Shown: positions 39,948 through 49,258 of the stretch, piece by piece
Layout of the letters: each line of letters starts with the position of its first letter
How positions within the stretch are numbered: the first letter of the stretch is position 1
NCBI RefSeq assembly: GCF_003339865.1
Contig: NZ_QPKV01000004.1
Coordinates: 124,001 to 188,000, forward strand
Origin: Pedobacter chinensis
GTDB taxonomy: Bacteria > Bacteroidota > Bacteroidia > Sphingobacteriales > Sphingobacteriaceae
DNA length: 64,000 nucleotides
Direction: 5' to 3'
Made by a program: the position numbers and the translations under genes
Notes under the pieces: generated by a model
Database searches by the model: none
Seen by the model: the letters and a program-made list of their open reading frames with translations, nothing else
What the model was told of the DNA's origin: nothing

Positions 39948-41918
39948 ATGAAGAAAATATATAAGATAACATTGTGTTTAGGCATGTTGGTTGGTTGGCA
40001 ACCAAATGTAATGGCACAATACGTTTTAACTGAGGCCGATAAACAATTTGATCTTTACAATTATAATAAGGCCATTGATTTATATGAACAAGCCTATAAA
40101 AAAAAGGCAACTTTACATGCCGCCGAAAGATTAGCTGAATGTTATAAAAATCAAAATAATTATAAACAAGCAGAAAGCTGGTATGCTATAGCATGTGCCA
40201 TGCCCAATAGTAAAGTTGAAAATACATTACATTATGCACAAGCACTTCAGAGCAATTCCAAATACGCAGAGGCTAAAACACAATACCAAAAATATGCTGA
40301 GCTAAATAATTCAGTTACCGCGAGTCAAAAAAGCATTTGGCTTTTATCATGTGATTCTGCTCAAAAATGGATGCGTAATCCCAGGCCTTTTATCATTAAC
40401 AATGAAAAAACCTTAAATAGCCCAAAATCAGATTGGGGAGCGGTAAGGTACAATAATGAAATCGTGTTTGCTTCTGATAGAGGTGCAATTGATGAAGATA
40501 AACAGAATGGGTCACGGCCCTTTTTAAAGTTTGATGGTGCAAAGGCACCAAGTAAGAAAGTATATGGATGGACAGGGAACAGCTATCTTAAATTATATAT
40601 TGGTTCAGCTACTGATAGTGTGAAATTATTCCCTATTGAAGCTGGCACAGATTATCATGTAGGCCCTGCAAGTTTCTCAGCTGATGGAAATGAAGTTTAC
40701 TTTACCCTTACCAGAATTCAAAAGCATTTGGAATATGAAAAGGTTAAAAGTGTGAAAGGTAAACTGGCTACAATTAATGTGGAGATATACAGTAGTAAAA
40801 AAGGTACAGATGGAAAATGGAATAAACCCACGGCTTTTAAATATAACAATGTTAATGAATACTCTGTTGGAGATCCTTATTTAACAGCAGATGGAAACAG
40901 CCTTTATTTTGCCTCTAATATGCCAGGCGGAATGGGAGGTTCTGATCTCTATGTGGTTCAGAAAACAGATGCCGGAGAATGGGGAATAGCAATAAATTTA
41001 AAGGAAATCAACACCCCCGGGAATGAAAGAAGTCCGGCATTTGATGTTAATAATGACTTTTACTTTAGCAGTGATGGACGGGTAGGAATGGGTGGATTGG
41101 ATATCTTCAAATCAACATTTATTCATGGAAAAATCAGTGTGCCTGAAAACTTAGGTTACCCGATAAATTCACCACAAGATGATTTCGCCCTTAATTTTAG
41201 CGCGAAAAATATGGGTTATTTATCTTCTAATAGAGTTGATGGATTTGGTGATGATGATATATATAGCTTTGTTCAACAACAAATACTTGCATTTAGATTA
41301 AACGGTATTGCTTATGACAAGAAAACAAATCTGCCATTAAGCAACGTGATTATATCGCTAAAGAAAAATGAGGGTGGTTTTTTGAGGGTTCAAACAGATG
41401 ATGAGGGCAAATTTGGGTTTAATCTGGAAAAAGAATCTGATTATACTTTAACGGGAGAAAAAACCGATTTTCGTTCAGATCTTACAAATCTCAGTACAAA
41501 AAACCTCACTACTTCAACAGAACTTAAGAAAGATCTTTATCTCGAGCAGATTGAACTCAACAAAGCGATCAGACTGGAAAATATTTATTATGATTTCGAT
41601 AAGTCGAACATCAGGGCTGATGCTGCAATCGAACTGGATAAATTAGTCAAGATCATGAAAGACAACCCGACTATATGGATTGAGTTAGGCTCGCATACGG
41701 ATAGCCGTGGTAATGATCAATATAACCAGTGGCTCTCACAAAGCAGGGCTAATTCAGCTGTACAATATATTATTGACAGAGGCATTAATAAAAACAGAAT
41801 CACAGCTAAAGGTTATGGAGAACGTGAGTTGTTGAACAAGTGTTCAAACGGTGTGAAATGCTCAGAGGCAGATCATCAGCTCAACAGAAGAACTGAGTTT
41901 AAGATTGTTAAGCAGTGA
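39948..41918 (+). CDS. OmpA family protein with TPR and PD40 repeats (PorE-like)
   Basis: Cell-envelope protein of 656 residues from ATG 39948, which begins the signal peptide (ends VMAQ); ATG 39915 would add eleven non-signal residues. Domains in order: TPR helices (about 22-105, FDLYNYNKAIDLYEQAYKK), a WD40-like PD40 propeller (about 130-420, FASDRGAIDE, YFASNMPGGMGGSDLYVV, YFSSDGRVGMGGLDIF), a carboxypeptidase-regulatory-like sandwich (about 435-520, PLSNVIISLKKNEGG), and an OmpA peptidoglycan-binding domain (547-656, YDFDKSNIRADAAIELDKL, SHTDSRGN). This architecture is that of PorE-type type IX components that tie the outer-membrane complex to the cell wall. Overlaps nearly with porP, so co-expressed. 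Confidence 0.9.
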   Translation: MKKIYKITLCLGMLVGWQPNVMAQYVLTEADKQFDLYNYNKAIDLYEQAYKKKATLHAAERLAECYKNQNNYKQAESWYAIACAMPNSKVENTLHYAQALQSNSKYAEAKTQYQKYAELNNSVTASQKSIWLLSCDSAQKWMRNPRPFIINNEKTLNSPKSDWGAVRYNNEIVFASDRGAIDEDKQNGSRPFLKFDGAKAPSKKVYGWTGNSYLKLYIGSATDSVKLFPIEAGTDYHVGPASFSADGNEVYFTLTRIQKHLEYEKVKSVKGKLATINVEIYSSKKGTDGKWNKPTAFKYNNVNEYSVGDPYLTADGNSLYFASNMPGGMGGSDLYVVQKTDAGEWGIAINLKEINTPGNERSPAFDVNNDFYFSSDGRVGMGGLDIFKSTFIHGKISVPENLGYPINSPQDDFALNFSAKNMGYLSSNRVDGFGDDDIYSFVQQQILAFRLNGIAYDKKTNLPLSNVIISLKKNEGGFLRVQTDDEGKFGFNLEKESDYTLTGEKTDFRSDLTNLSTKNLTTSTELKKDLYLEQIELNKAIRLENIYYDFDKSNIRADAAIELDKLVKIMKDNPTIWIELGSHTDSRGNDQYNQWLSQSRANSAVQYIIDRGINKNRITAKGYGERELLNKCSNGVKCSEADHQLNRRTEFKIVKQ

Positions 41919-41934
41919 TTATGCAATAAGATAA

Positions 41935-42430
41935 ACGCTCGTCATCGCGAACGGAAGAAAGGATGCGTGTGTTGGAGTGAAGCAATCTTTCCAATGCAAT
42001 TACGTAGCAAAACAGATTACTTCGTCGTTTCTCCTCGTATGGCGATTAAGGAGTTGGACCACCTGAGACATTTAAGAGCACCTCAGCTATATGACCTGTA
42101 TCTCTATATGGCAGTCAAATGCTAATGGTTTCAAATGTCAGGTTTAAGTTTGAACGCTTGATTGTTTGGTTGTTCCTACTTACGATGATGATTACCACGA
42201 CCAGACTTACGAAGTTTCCCCGGCCTGCAACCCGGCAAAACTTCGTAAGTCAGCCTGAAGCTCAACTTGCGAAGTTTCAAAGGGAAATGGTTTGGGAGAA
42301 CTTCGAAAGTTTAAAAAGCCGGTCATTGCGAACGGAAGAAAGGATGCATGTGTTGGAGTGAAACAATCTTTCCAATGCAATTACGGTAGCAAAACGGGTT
42401 ACTTCATCGTTCCTCTTCACAAGGACGGTT
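41935..42430. repeat. Composite family A repeat, inverted orientation
   Basis: Reverse-orientation relative of the 7.7-8.6 kb array: palindrome GACTTACGAAGTTT...AAACTTCGTAAGTC at about 42204-42254, a CACCTGAGACATTTAAGAGC module near 42060, and an 84-base block at 42237-42320 that matches, inverted, 8011-8093 and 8330-8412 with only about four differences. Two TCATTGCGAACGGAAGAAAGG modules flank it (41943, 42324). Confidence 0.85.
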
Positions 42431-42459
42431 ATCATCTTTTTTTATCAAAAGAACAAATG

Positions 42460-43260
42460 TTATTCCTTTGCCTTATCTGCAGGTTCTTGTATCTTTTCCA
42501 TTTGTGCTGCTTGTATGTGATCTGGTGTCAGGTTTCCAATGGCAACCTGAACCTTGTTTTTGAATCCGGATACCACCATATCTTTTCCTTTCATCAAAGC
42601 TTCGTAGCCATCTTTAGCCACATCTGCCGGATCGGCCAGCTCACCATCCTGTACCACCTTTGAATCCAGCATATCTGCTTTACGGAAGAAGTCAGTATCA
42701 GTAGCGCCTGGTAAAAGAGATGTCAGACTGACGCCGGTATCTTTTATTTCTGTCCTTACCGCTTCATTAAAAGAATGAACGAAAGCCTTGGTTCCATGAT
42801 ATACCGCTTGGTAGGGCCCTGGCGCTTTTCCGGCAACAGAAGCCAGGTTGAGTATTTTTCCACTTTTCCGGCCTACCATTTCCCTGACAAATAATTTTGT
42901 TAACGCAACCAGCGAGGCAATGTTCAGCTGAATGATATCAAGTTCTCTATTGAGATCGGTTTCAATGAATTTTCCATATACGCCCTGGCCAGCGTCATTA
43001 ACCAATACATCGACCTGTAGCCCTCTTCTTTGAACTTCTTCAAAGAGTTCAAATGCCGCATTGGGATCGAAAAGATCTTTAGCTATTGTGATAACTTCAA
43101 TGTCTGCCGCTTTTAAAGTGTTGGCAACACTTGCCAGCTTGGCCTCATCTCTTGCTACAATAATGAGATTAAATTTGTCATTGGCGAAAAGCTTGGCCAG
43201 TTCGTATCCGATGCCACTGGTTGCGCCGGTAATTAGCGCATAATGTTTTTGGTTTTTCAT
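42460..43260 (-). CDS. Short-chain dehydrogenase/reductase
   Basis: NAD(P)-dependent oxidoreductase of the SDR superfamily, 266 residues, cytoplasmic. The cofactor loop is TGATSGIG (10-17), followed by NDAGQG in place of the usual NNAG, the catalytic Ser in ASVAGKAPGP and the Tyr-x-x-x-Lys pair in YHGTKAFV. The substrate is not predictable; the closest branch looks like the YqjQ/DltE-type short-chain dehydrogenases. It lies 45 bases downstream of the FAD/Rieske gene on the same strand, so probably in its operon. Confidence 0.9.
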   Translation of the reverse strand: MKNQKHYALITGATSGIGYELAKLFANDKFNLIIVARDEAKLASVANTLKAADIEVITIAKDLFDPNAAFELFEEVQRRGLQVDVLVNDAGQGVYGKFIETDLNRELDIIQLNIASLVALTKLFVREMVGRKSGKILNLASVAGKAPGPYQAVYHGTKAFVHSFNEAVRTEIKDTGVSLTSLLPGATDTDFFRKADMLDSKVVQDGELADPADVAKDGYEALMKGKDMVVSGFKNKVQVAIGNLTPDHIQAAQMEKIQEPADKAKE

Positions 43261-43305
43261 AGTAATTGATTTTAGTTTGACATGATAGGCATTGCCTGTT
43301 TAGGG

Positions 43306-44853
43306 TTATAGATGCTTGATTGGGATTTCCTCGAGGTTCTTTCGGGGTGGTCCGGTAATGACTGTTCCGCTTGTTGAAAATCTTCCACCATGGCACGGAC
43401 AGTCCCAGCTTTTCTCTTCAGGATTCCAGTTTACGATACATCCTGCATGAGTACAAACCGGACTAAGAGCCGTAACTTTTCCTTTATCGTCCTTGTAAAC
43501 CGCAAGTTTTTCGCCATTATATTCCACAACTTTTCCCTCGCCTGAATTTAAATCAGTAATATCTTTAATGTGCGCTGTTCCTATTCGATCGGCGAGGAAG
43601 TGATATGCTACATCGGCATTTTCCTTGATAAATTCATTGAATCCGGCAAGGGGTTTTAATCTGGAAGGACTTAAGAGTTTGGCATATTGGTTTTCTTTTC
43701 CAAAGATTAAGTCACTAATAATTGTTGCAGACAAACTGCCTAATATCATTCCATTTCCATTAAAACCTGTTGCAACGAAAGTTCGTTCAGCCCCTCCCGG
43801 GAGTTGTCCTACATACGGCAATCCATCCACGGGAACATAATATTGTGAAGACCATCGATAGTCAACTGCATTTATTTGAAAGTGTGTTTTCGCATACTGC
43901 TCAAGGGTGTCAAATGCTTGTATAGGATCATCGTGACCGGTTTTATGATCGGCGCCTCCAATGATCAGATATTTCTTGCCGTTAATTTCGTGAGTACGCA
44001 GATAATGATAGGGTTCCTGCATATCATAGATCAAACAATCAGGATAATGATCGTCTTTTAACGTTACAGCCAGAACGTAGCTTCTGTAAGGCGCATTTCG
44101 GAGAGATAGAATATTTACACCTGGTGGAACATGCGTTGCATAAACAACATTTTTCGCTCTGATTATTTTTTCTCCATATTTCGCATGATGGATTTCGTTT
44201 TTAAATTCAATGTTGTGTATAAAAGTGTTTTCTAAGATTCTCCCGCCAATATTCTCAAAGGCCCGGGCCAAACCCCGAATGTATTTTAATGGATGAAATT
44301 GTGCCTGATTACTAAATCGAAGAGAATAATCAAATGAAATCGACGTTCCGTTTTCAGCAGCCTCAGTTACGGCTACACCTGCTTCCTGCGCAGCATTCAA
44401 AATTGACCGAAGTTCTTTGGTTTCCTTTTCATTTTGGGAGAAAAGGTAGGCATCAAGATATTTGAAGTCAGCATCAATACTTAACTCCTCAATGTTTTTT
44501 TGGATAAAAGAGATCATGTCTTTTGATGCCTTCGCCATTTGTGCTGAAGCCTCTTTTCCAAAATCGCTGTCTATTTCGGGGTAAGTTGCATCCAAAAAAG
44601 TATTTAAGTGAGCTGTGGTTCCGCCTGTAGTTCCGAAACCCAAAGTGTGGGCTTCTGCTATAATACAATTTTGCCCTTGTTTTTGCAGCAAAAGCGCCGT
44701 GGTAATTCCTGTGATTCCGCCACCAATGATAAGTGTATCATATAATGCATCATTTGCAGCATTATTGGAATGAGAAATTTTTACGCCTGTTGATTGCCAG
44801 AGGCTGGAGTGGGTTCCATCCCTTTGTGAAATTTTATCTGCGTTATCTTTCAT
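43306..44853 (-). CDS. FAD-dependent oxidoreductase with C-terminal Rieske domain
   Basis: Fusion protein of 515 residues. The N-terminal part is a DAO-type FAD oxidoreductase: LIIGGGITGITTALLLQKQG (about 42-61) is the dinucleotide-binding fold, and FVATGFNGNGMILGS near 387 is the conserved C-terminal FAD contact. The last 95 residues form a Rieske [2Fe-2S] domain with Cys-x-His (PVCTHAGC) and Cys-x-x-His (WDCPCHGGRF) ligands. Such fusions, widespread in bacteria, probably pass electrons from an amine or amino-acid-like donor to the cluster; donor and acceptor are unknown. It heads a two-gene unit with the SDR. Confidence 0.92.
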   Translation of the reverse strand: MKDNADKISQRDGTHSSLWQSTGVKISHSNNAANDALYDTLIIGGGITGITTALLLQKQGQNCIIAEAHTLGFGTTGGTTAHLNTFLDATYPEIDSDFGKEASAQMAKASKDMISFIQKNIEELSIDADFKYLDAYLFSQNEKETKELRSILNAAQEAGVAVTEAAENGTSISFDYSLRFSNQAQFHPLKYIRGLARAFENIGGRILENTFIHNIEFKNEIHHAKYGEKIIRAKNVVYATHVPPGVNILSLRNAPYRSYVLAVTLKDDHYPDCLIYDMQEPYHYLRTHEINGKKYLIIGGADHKTGHDDPIQAFDTLEQYAKTHFQINAVDYRWSSQYYVPVDGLPYVGQLPGGAERTFVATGFNGNGMILGSLSATIISDLIFGKENQYAKLLSPSRLKPLAGFNEFIKENADVAYHFLADRIGTAHIKDITDLNSGEGKVVEYNGEKLAVYKDDKGKVTALSPVCTHAGCIVNWNPEEKSWDCPCHGGRFSTSGTVITGPPRKNLEEIPIKHL

Positions 44854-44950
44854 ATCTGATCTTGAGTCTTTTCTTAAAAACCTTTATTTTGAACAAAGGT
44901 TTCCTGAATTTTTCAAATCAGCTTATACAGCTGGCCTTTTAGTCGTCTCA

Positions 44951-45415
44951 TCTTGCTGAACTTGATTGAGCATCTTTCCTGTTTGGTGCTCATGCCAATA
45001 AGGTTCTGAAACAAGTTCAGGATGACGATCGTTCAGGTATGGTTTTTTAAGCTCATGCCTAACCACCACGTCATGCTGGATTCATTTCAGCATCTTTCCT
45101 GTTTAGTGCTCATGCCAATAAGGTTCTGAAACAGTTCAGCATGACGGCAGTTCGTGTATGGAGGTTTAAAGCACATGCTTAACCATCTCGTCTTGCTGAA
45201 CTTGATTCAGCATCTTTCCTGTTAGGTGCTCATGCCATTGAGGTTCTGAAACAAGTTCAGAATGACGACCGTTCATGTATGGATGTTTAAAGCATCATGC
45301 TTAACCGTCTCGTCCTGCTGAACTTGATTCAGCATCTTTCTTGTTTGGTGTCCATGCTATTGAGGTTCTGAAACAAGTTCAGAATGACGACCGTTCATGT
45401 ATGGAGGTTTAAAAT
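44951..45415. repeat. Four-copy 120-bp tandem array (family B)
   Basis: Units start at TC(T/A)TGCTG(A/G)A at 44951, 45071, 45191 and 45312 (steps 120, 120, 121). Each has CATCTTTCCTGTTTGGTGCT, GGTTCTGAAACAAGTTCAG and ATGACG(A/G)(T/C)CGTTC, then a GTATGG(A/T)-tail. Inverted relatives lie at 18.2-18.55 kb. The array fills the gap between the convergent 3'/5' ends of the flanking minus-strand genes and holds no gene. Confidence 0.92.
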
Positions 45416-45429
45416 CTTATCTTACTAAA

Positions 45430-45717
45430 TTAATCCGGGTTACTTTCCAGGTAATGTTCAATCTGTTCGGAAATTTGATTGATTTCGTGACTATCCAGGG
45501 AAATGTGAACTCCATCGGGAGTTAGCTTATAATCAAAAGGAGCAAGCTCGCCAGGATCGATCTCACTTTCCTCCATTAATATCCAGTCTGTACCTTGTTT
45601 TCGTAAGGCACCAAGGATGCCACCAAAATAAACAATCTTAAAATAATCTTCTTTTGGGATAATGGTCAAAGTAAGGTTGTCGCCATTATGATCGATGTGT
45701 ACATTAAATGAAGTCAT
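45430..45717 (-). CDS. Conserved-looking small hypothetical protein
   Basis: Probable cytoplasmic protein of 95 residues from ATG 45717 (ATG 45732 would add MGFRS). Alternating beta-type sequence (FNVHIDHNGDNLTLTIIPKE), then IDPGELAPFDYKLTPDGV and a C-terminal amphipathic helix (INQISEQIEHYLES). No known motif. It is divergent to the alcohol dehydrogenase gene, 176 bases away. The composition and position outside the repeat array support a real gene; the function is unknown to me. Confidence 0.6.
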   Translation of the reverse strand: MTSFNVHIDHNGDNLTLTIIPKEDYFKIVYFGGILGALRKQGTDWILMEESEIDPGELAPFDYKLTPDGVHISLDSHEINQISEQIEHYLESNPD

Positions 45718-45893
45718 GCTCCTAAAACCCATAAAATGATCAATTGGTTTTGTTGCACATTATTTTGTGAAAGAAAACACTGTTGTTTGGGCGATCTGAA
45801 ATTTAGCTAAACTATTGTTAATTTTTTCCTGTTGAAGTATTAACTGTTCCGAGCTAACTAATATGGAACATTACTATACTTAAATTATTTTCT

Positions 45894-47051
45894 ATGAAAG
45901 CAGCAGTATTCCACAAACCTGGCGACATCCGGGTAGACAATGTGCCGGATCCGGAAATCCTGGATCCACGAGATGTTATTCTAAAAGTTACTTCAACAGC
46001 GATATGCGGCTCCGATCTGCATATCCTGAGTGGGGCAGTTCCGCAAAAAGATCCTTTGATAATGGGACATGAATTTATGGGCATTGTAGAAGAAGTCGGC
46101 TCGGCCATTACCAATCTTAAGAGAGGTGATCGCGTGGTGGTGCCCTTTCCCATTGCCTGTGGCGAATGTTTTTTCTGTACCCATGAAGCTTCACCTGCCT
46201 GCGAAAACTCCAATTACAAAAATTACGGTCCAAATGGAGATTTGATGAGTCAAAAGGGAGGTGCATTGTTTGGCTATACTGATCTTTATGGAGGGTATTC
46301 AGGTGGTCAGGCACAATATGTACGTGTGCCCTACGCTGATATTAGCCCAAGAATTGTACCCGAGCACTTAAGTGACGAACAAGCACTTTTTCTTACTGAT
46401 ATTTTTCCTACGGGATGGTCGGCCATTGATTGGGCGCAACTTAAAGGTGGAGAGGTCGTTGCCATTTTTGGTTCAGGTCCGGTAGGGCTCATGGCGCAAA
46501 AGGCAGCATGGATTAACGGAGCGAGCAGGGTTATTGCAATAGACCCACTAAATTACAGGTTGGAAAAAGCCAGAGCAGTTAATAATGTAGATACGCTTAA
46601 TCCGCATGAGGTTGATGTAGTGGAAGCCATCCGCGAAATGACCGGTGGAAGAGGGGCTGATGTTTGTGTAGAGGCCTGTGGCTTTGAACCTGAACGAACC
46701 TTAATGGACAAAGTAAAGGCTACCCTAAATTTCGAGAAAGGATCAATGAAAGTACTGGATATGTGCTTTGAAGCAGTGAGAAGAATGGGAACGGTATCAA
46801 TTGTTGGTGTGTACGGATCGCCTTATGATAACTTCCCGCTTTTTCGCATCTTCGATAAGGGCATTACCATCAAGCAGGGACAAGCTCCGGTACTTAATTA
46901 TATCGATACTCTGATCGGTTTGGTTAATGATGGAAAAGTGGTGCTGGATGATATTATCAGCCACACTTTACCATTAGAAGATGCAGCGCATGGCTACAAG
47001 ATTTTTGATGAGAAACAAGAGGATTGTGTGAAGGTTGTATTAAAGCCTTGA
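45894..47051 (+). CDS. Zinc-dependent alcohol dehydrogenase (formaldehyde-dehydrogenase-like)
   Basis: Medium-chain dehydrogenase/reductase, 385 residues, NAD(P)-dependent. Catalytic zinc ligands are Cys38 (AICGSD) and His59-Glu60 (GHEFMG); the structural zinc lobe is complete with four Cys in CGECFFCTHEASPAC. The nucleotide fold is VVAIFGSGPVGLMAQKAA. The long insert around 95-125 (GALFGYTDLYGGYSGGQAQY) and length place it with glutathione-independent formaldehyde-dehydrogenase-like enzymes, though the actual substrate is open. Single gene by context. Confidence 0.92.
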   Translation: MKAAVFHKPGDIRVDNVPDPEILDPRDVILKVTSTAICGSDLHILSGAVPQKDPLIMGHEFMGIVEEVGSAITNLKRGDRVVVPFPIACGECFFCTHEASPACENSNYKNYGPNGDLMSQKGGALFGYTDLYGGYSGGQAQYVRVPYADISPRIVPEHLSDEQALFLTDIFPTGWSAIDWAQLKGGEVVAIFGSGPVGLMAQKAAWINGASRVIAIDPLNYRLEKARAVNNVDTLNPHEVDVVEAIREMTGGRGADVCVEACGFEPERTLMDKVKATLNFEKGSMKVLDMCFEAVRRMGTVSIVGVYGSPYDNFPLFRIFDKGITIKQGQAPVLNYIDTLIGLVNDGKVVLDDIISHTLPLEDAAHGYKIFDEKQEDCVKVVLKP

Positions 47052-47094
47052 TAGGTTTCCAGGTTCTCATAAAAGAAAGAAAGTCTTTTCGAGC

Positions 47095-47166
47095 GAAACG
47101 CAGTGGTGTAGGGAACTCATTTAATAAAATGATTGTTAATCAGATTTCTTCACATCACTGCGTTTC
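47095..47166. repeat. Inverted repeat with 42-base spacer
   Basis: Arms GAAACGCAGTGGTGT (47095-47109) and ACATCACTGCGTTTC (47152-47166) pair with one mismatch. It lies between the alcohol dehydrogenase and the small lipoprotein gene and has the look of a worn palindromic element; a regulatory role is possible but unsupported. Confidence 0.6.
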
Positions 47167-47265
47167 AATCGATTTGACACGGATAGGCTTTCGGGGTATA
47201 ATTTAAAACAAGCTCAAACAATCAGCTTAAGTTCATGATTGTATAAGTAACCAACTATTAAAGTT

Positions 47266-47457
47266 ATGAAAACGGTACATACATTATTTATTATTGCAGC
47301 CTTCATTGTCTCCATTATTACTGCCTGTCAGAATCCAAGTGATAAAGCTAAAGGAAATTATCAGAAAGATATGGAAGACACCACGAAAAAGTCATCAGCA
47401 GATTCAGTGGCTGCACAACCAAGGGTTAATCCGGAAGATACTGTTAGAAAATATTGA
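47266..47457 (+). CDS. Small putative lipoprotein
   Basis: 63-residue protein with a signal peptide and lipobox at about 18-21 (IITAC), so Cys21 would be lipidated. The mature part is a short charged tail (DKAKGNYQKDMEDTTKKSSADSVA) without a fold. Such minimal lipoproteins are common in Sphingobacteria and are of unknown role. It is 75 bases upstream of the NUDIX gene on the same strand. Confidence 0.65.
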   Translation: MKTVHTLFIIAAFIVSIITACQNPSDKAKGNYQKDMEDTTKKSSADSVAAQPRVNPEDTVRKY

Positions 47458-47532
47458 TCTGGTAATAAGCTTCAAAGAGATCAATCATCTTAAAAAGAAA
47501 GTTTTTTGCGAGGAAACAGTTAACTTGCAGTC

Positions 47533-47988
47533 ATGAGACAGAGTGCAGGCTTATTGCTTTTTAGAAGGAGAGAGGCTAGATTGGAATTTTTTCTGGTTCA
47601 TCCTGGAGGACCTTTTTTTATTAAAAAGGATGTTGGCGTTTGGTCTGTGCCTAAAGGAGAATTCGATGAGCAGGAAGAACCACTTCATGCAGCGATCAGA
47701 GAGTTTGAAGAAGAGGTGGGAACCCGGATTGATGGGAATTTTATAGCATTGCATCCCATTGTTCAAAAAGGAGGAAAGAAAGTTTTATGTTGGGCTGTTG
47801 AAGGCGATTTAGATCCTGAAAAGCTAATAAGTAACACCTTCGAAATGGAATGGCCCCCAAAATCCGGCAAAAAGCAAAGTTTTGTAGAAATAGATAAAGG
47901 AAATTGGTTTAACTATGAGGATGCAGTAAAGGCAATCAAAGACAGGCAGATTCCCTTACTCGATGAGTTGATTTCGATAATTGGTTAA
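47533..47988 (+). CDS. NUDIX hydrolase
   Basis: Cytoplasmic NUDIX pyrophosphohydrolase, 151 residues. The full box is present: Gly42, Glu48, then REFEEEVG at 56-63 with the catalytic glutamates, i.e. G-x5-E-x7-REUxEExGU. The N-terminal SAGLLLFRRR, FLVHPGGPFF and WSVPKGEFD match a bacterial branch often annotated as diadenosine-polyphosphate-like hydrolases. The substrate is not known. Its stop overlaps the convergent DNA-repair gene by four bases (47985-47988). Confidence 0.9.
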   Translation: MRQSAGLLLFRRREARLEFFLVHPGGPFFIKKDVGVWSVPKGEFDEQEEPLHAAIREFEEEVGTRIDGNFIALHPIVQKGGKKVLCWAVEGDLDPEKLISNTFEMEWPPKSGKKQSFVEIDKGNWFNYEDAVKAIKDRQIPLLDELISIIG

Positions 47989-49082
47989 ATGATGAGTTCA
48001 AAGTTAAAAATCTCTTTCTCCACTCCGTTAACGATCATTGAAATTTGATGGTTACCCGAATGAAATCTGCGTGTAGTAATTAACACAAATTTTTGTTTCC
48101 GCAAAACGTTTACGGTTGCACCGGCGGCATAAACCCGTTCTGAAATTTTAAAGACTTTTTTTGTGTTTTGTCCGTTTTGCTTTTTGTAATAAATAGCATA
48201 TTCCAATCTTATTGTTTTGCTGATTTCATTTTGGTTCTTAATTGTAAATGAAAATTCCAGGCTATCGCCAATTTTTACTGTCGGTGTTAAGATTTTAAAA
48301 TCACTTAATAAAATTCCTGTGTCATCCAGTCCATAATGTTTTAAAATATCTCCATGGCCTTGTTTTAACAAGGTTCTGCTACCATGTTTAATAATTGCAT
48401 CAGTATCGCGGCTAATGCCCGACCAGCTTTTAGCAATATCTACTACCACATGTGGATGATCTTTTGCAATATCATTCAGGCTATTGGCCACACTCCGTCG
48501 CACATATTCAGATGGATCATGTTTCAGATTGTTTAATATGGGCAAAATCAAAGAAGGATCTTTTTTCAAAAAAGGAATGGCCATTGCCCACGGCAAACGT
48601 GGACGACTACCTTCGCTTGCCAACCTTCTTACTTTATGACTTTCATGTAGTGACCATTTCTGCATTTCATTGATCATCCTGGCTCCGTATTTTAAAATAA
48701 AAGGACGTACCGCAAATTCACAACTTACAAATTGCGTAACAAATTCAAGCGCCTCAACAGATTCATCAAAATGATCAATTCCGTAAGTTTCCAGGTAATC
48801 CGGCAAAAACATATAGGCCAAACCATCTTCTCCAATTCCCTCAATTCTCAATTGCCCGATCGTTTTTTTAATCATGGATACCGCTTGAGGGTAATCATTA
48901 GGCAAAAAGTGATTCAATACAAAAGAAGTATGTTTCATTCGTTCTTTAAGCTCCTTCGATTCAAAATCAGCATCATAAATCTTTTTAATGAATTTAGAGG
49001 GATTGAAATCAGGAACAGTAACCAATAAGGCACTGGTCAATCTGTCATAAAAAGCGGGAGAATATAAATCTTTAAGAAGCAT
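47985..49082 (-). CDS. DNA alkylation repair protein, AlkC-like HEAT repeat
   Basis: HEAT-repeat protein of 365 residues from ATG 49082 (a TTG two codons upstream is less likely). The block PFILKYGARMINEMQKWSLH and the tandem helices HVNVRRLASEGSRPRLPWA-like and PSEYVRRSVANSLNDIAKDHP are characteristic of AlkC/AlkD-type alkylpurine DNA glycosylases, which flip no base and excise alkylated purines. The C-terminal immunoglobulin-like segment (about 270-365, VKIGDSLEFSFTI) fits AlkC, which carries such a domain. A TAAATTTG box on the minus strand (49112-49105) is a possible -7 element with a 22-base leader. Confidence 0.85.
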   Translation of the reverse strand: MLLKDLYSPAFYDRLTSALLVTVPDFNPSKFIKKIYDADFESKELKERMKHTSFVLNHFLPNDYPQAVSMIKKTIGQLRIEGIGEDGLAYMFLPDYLETYGIDHFDESVEALEFVTQFVSCEFAVRPFILKYGARMINEMQKWSLHESHKVRRLASEGSRPRLPWAMAIPFLKKDPSLILPILNNLKHDPSEYVRRSVANSLNDIAKDHPHVVVDIAKSWSGISRDTDAIIKHGSRTLLKQGHGDILKHYGLDDTGILLSDFKILTPTVKIGDSLEFSFTIKNQNEISKTIRLEYAIYYKKQNGQNTKKVFKISERVYAAGATVNVLRKQKFVLITTRRFHSGNHQISMIVNGVEKEIFNFELII

Positions 49083-49258
49083 GATCAAGGTGTTTTTTAC
49101 AGCGCAAATTTAAGCTTTGGTACTTTCAGATTGTTTTAATGTTTTAAACAACCGGTTAGTTGCCCTCTTACTACGGTCAGAAAATTTTTTCAAAATGAAA
49201 TTTATTGAATTTTAAGGCTTTTCTTTGGCAAATTTGTTAATCATTTAAAAAAACAATC

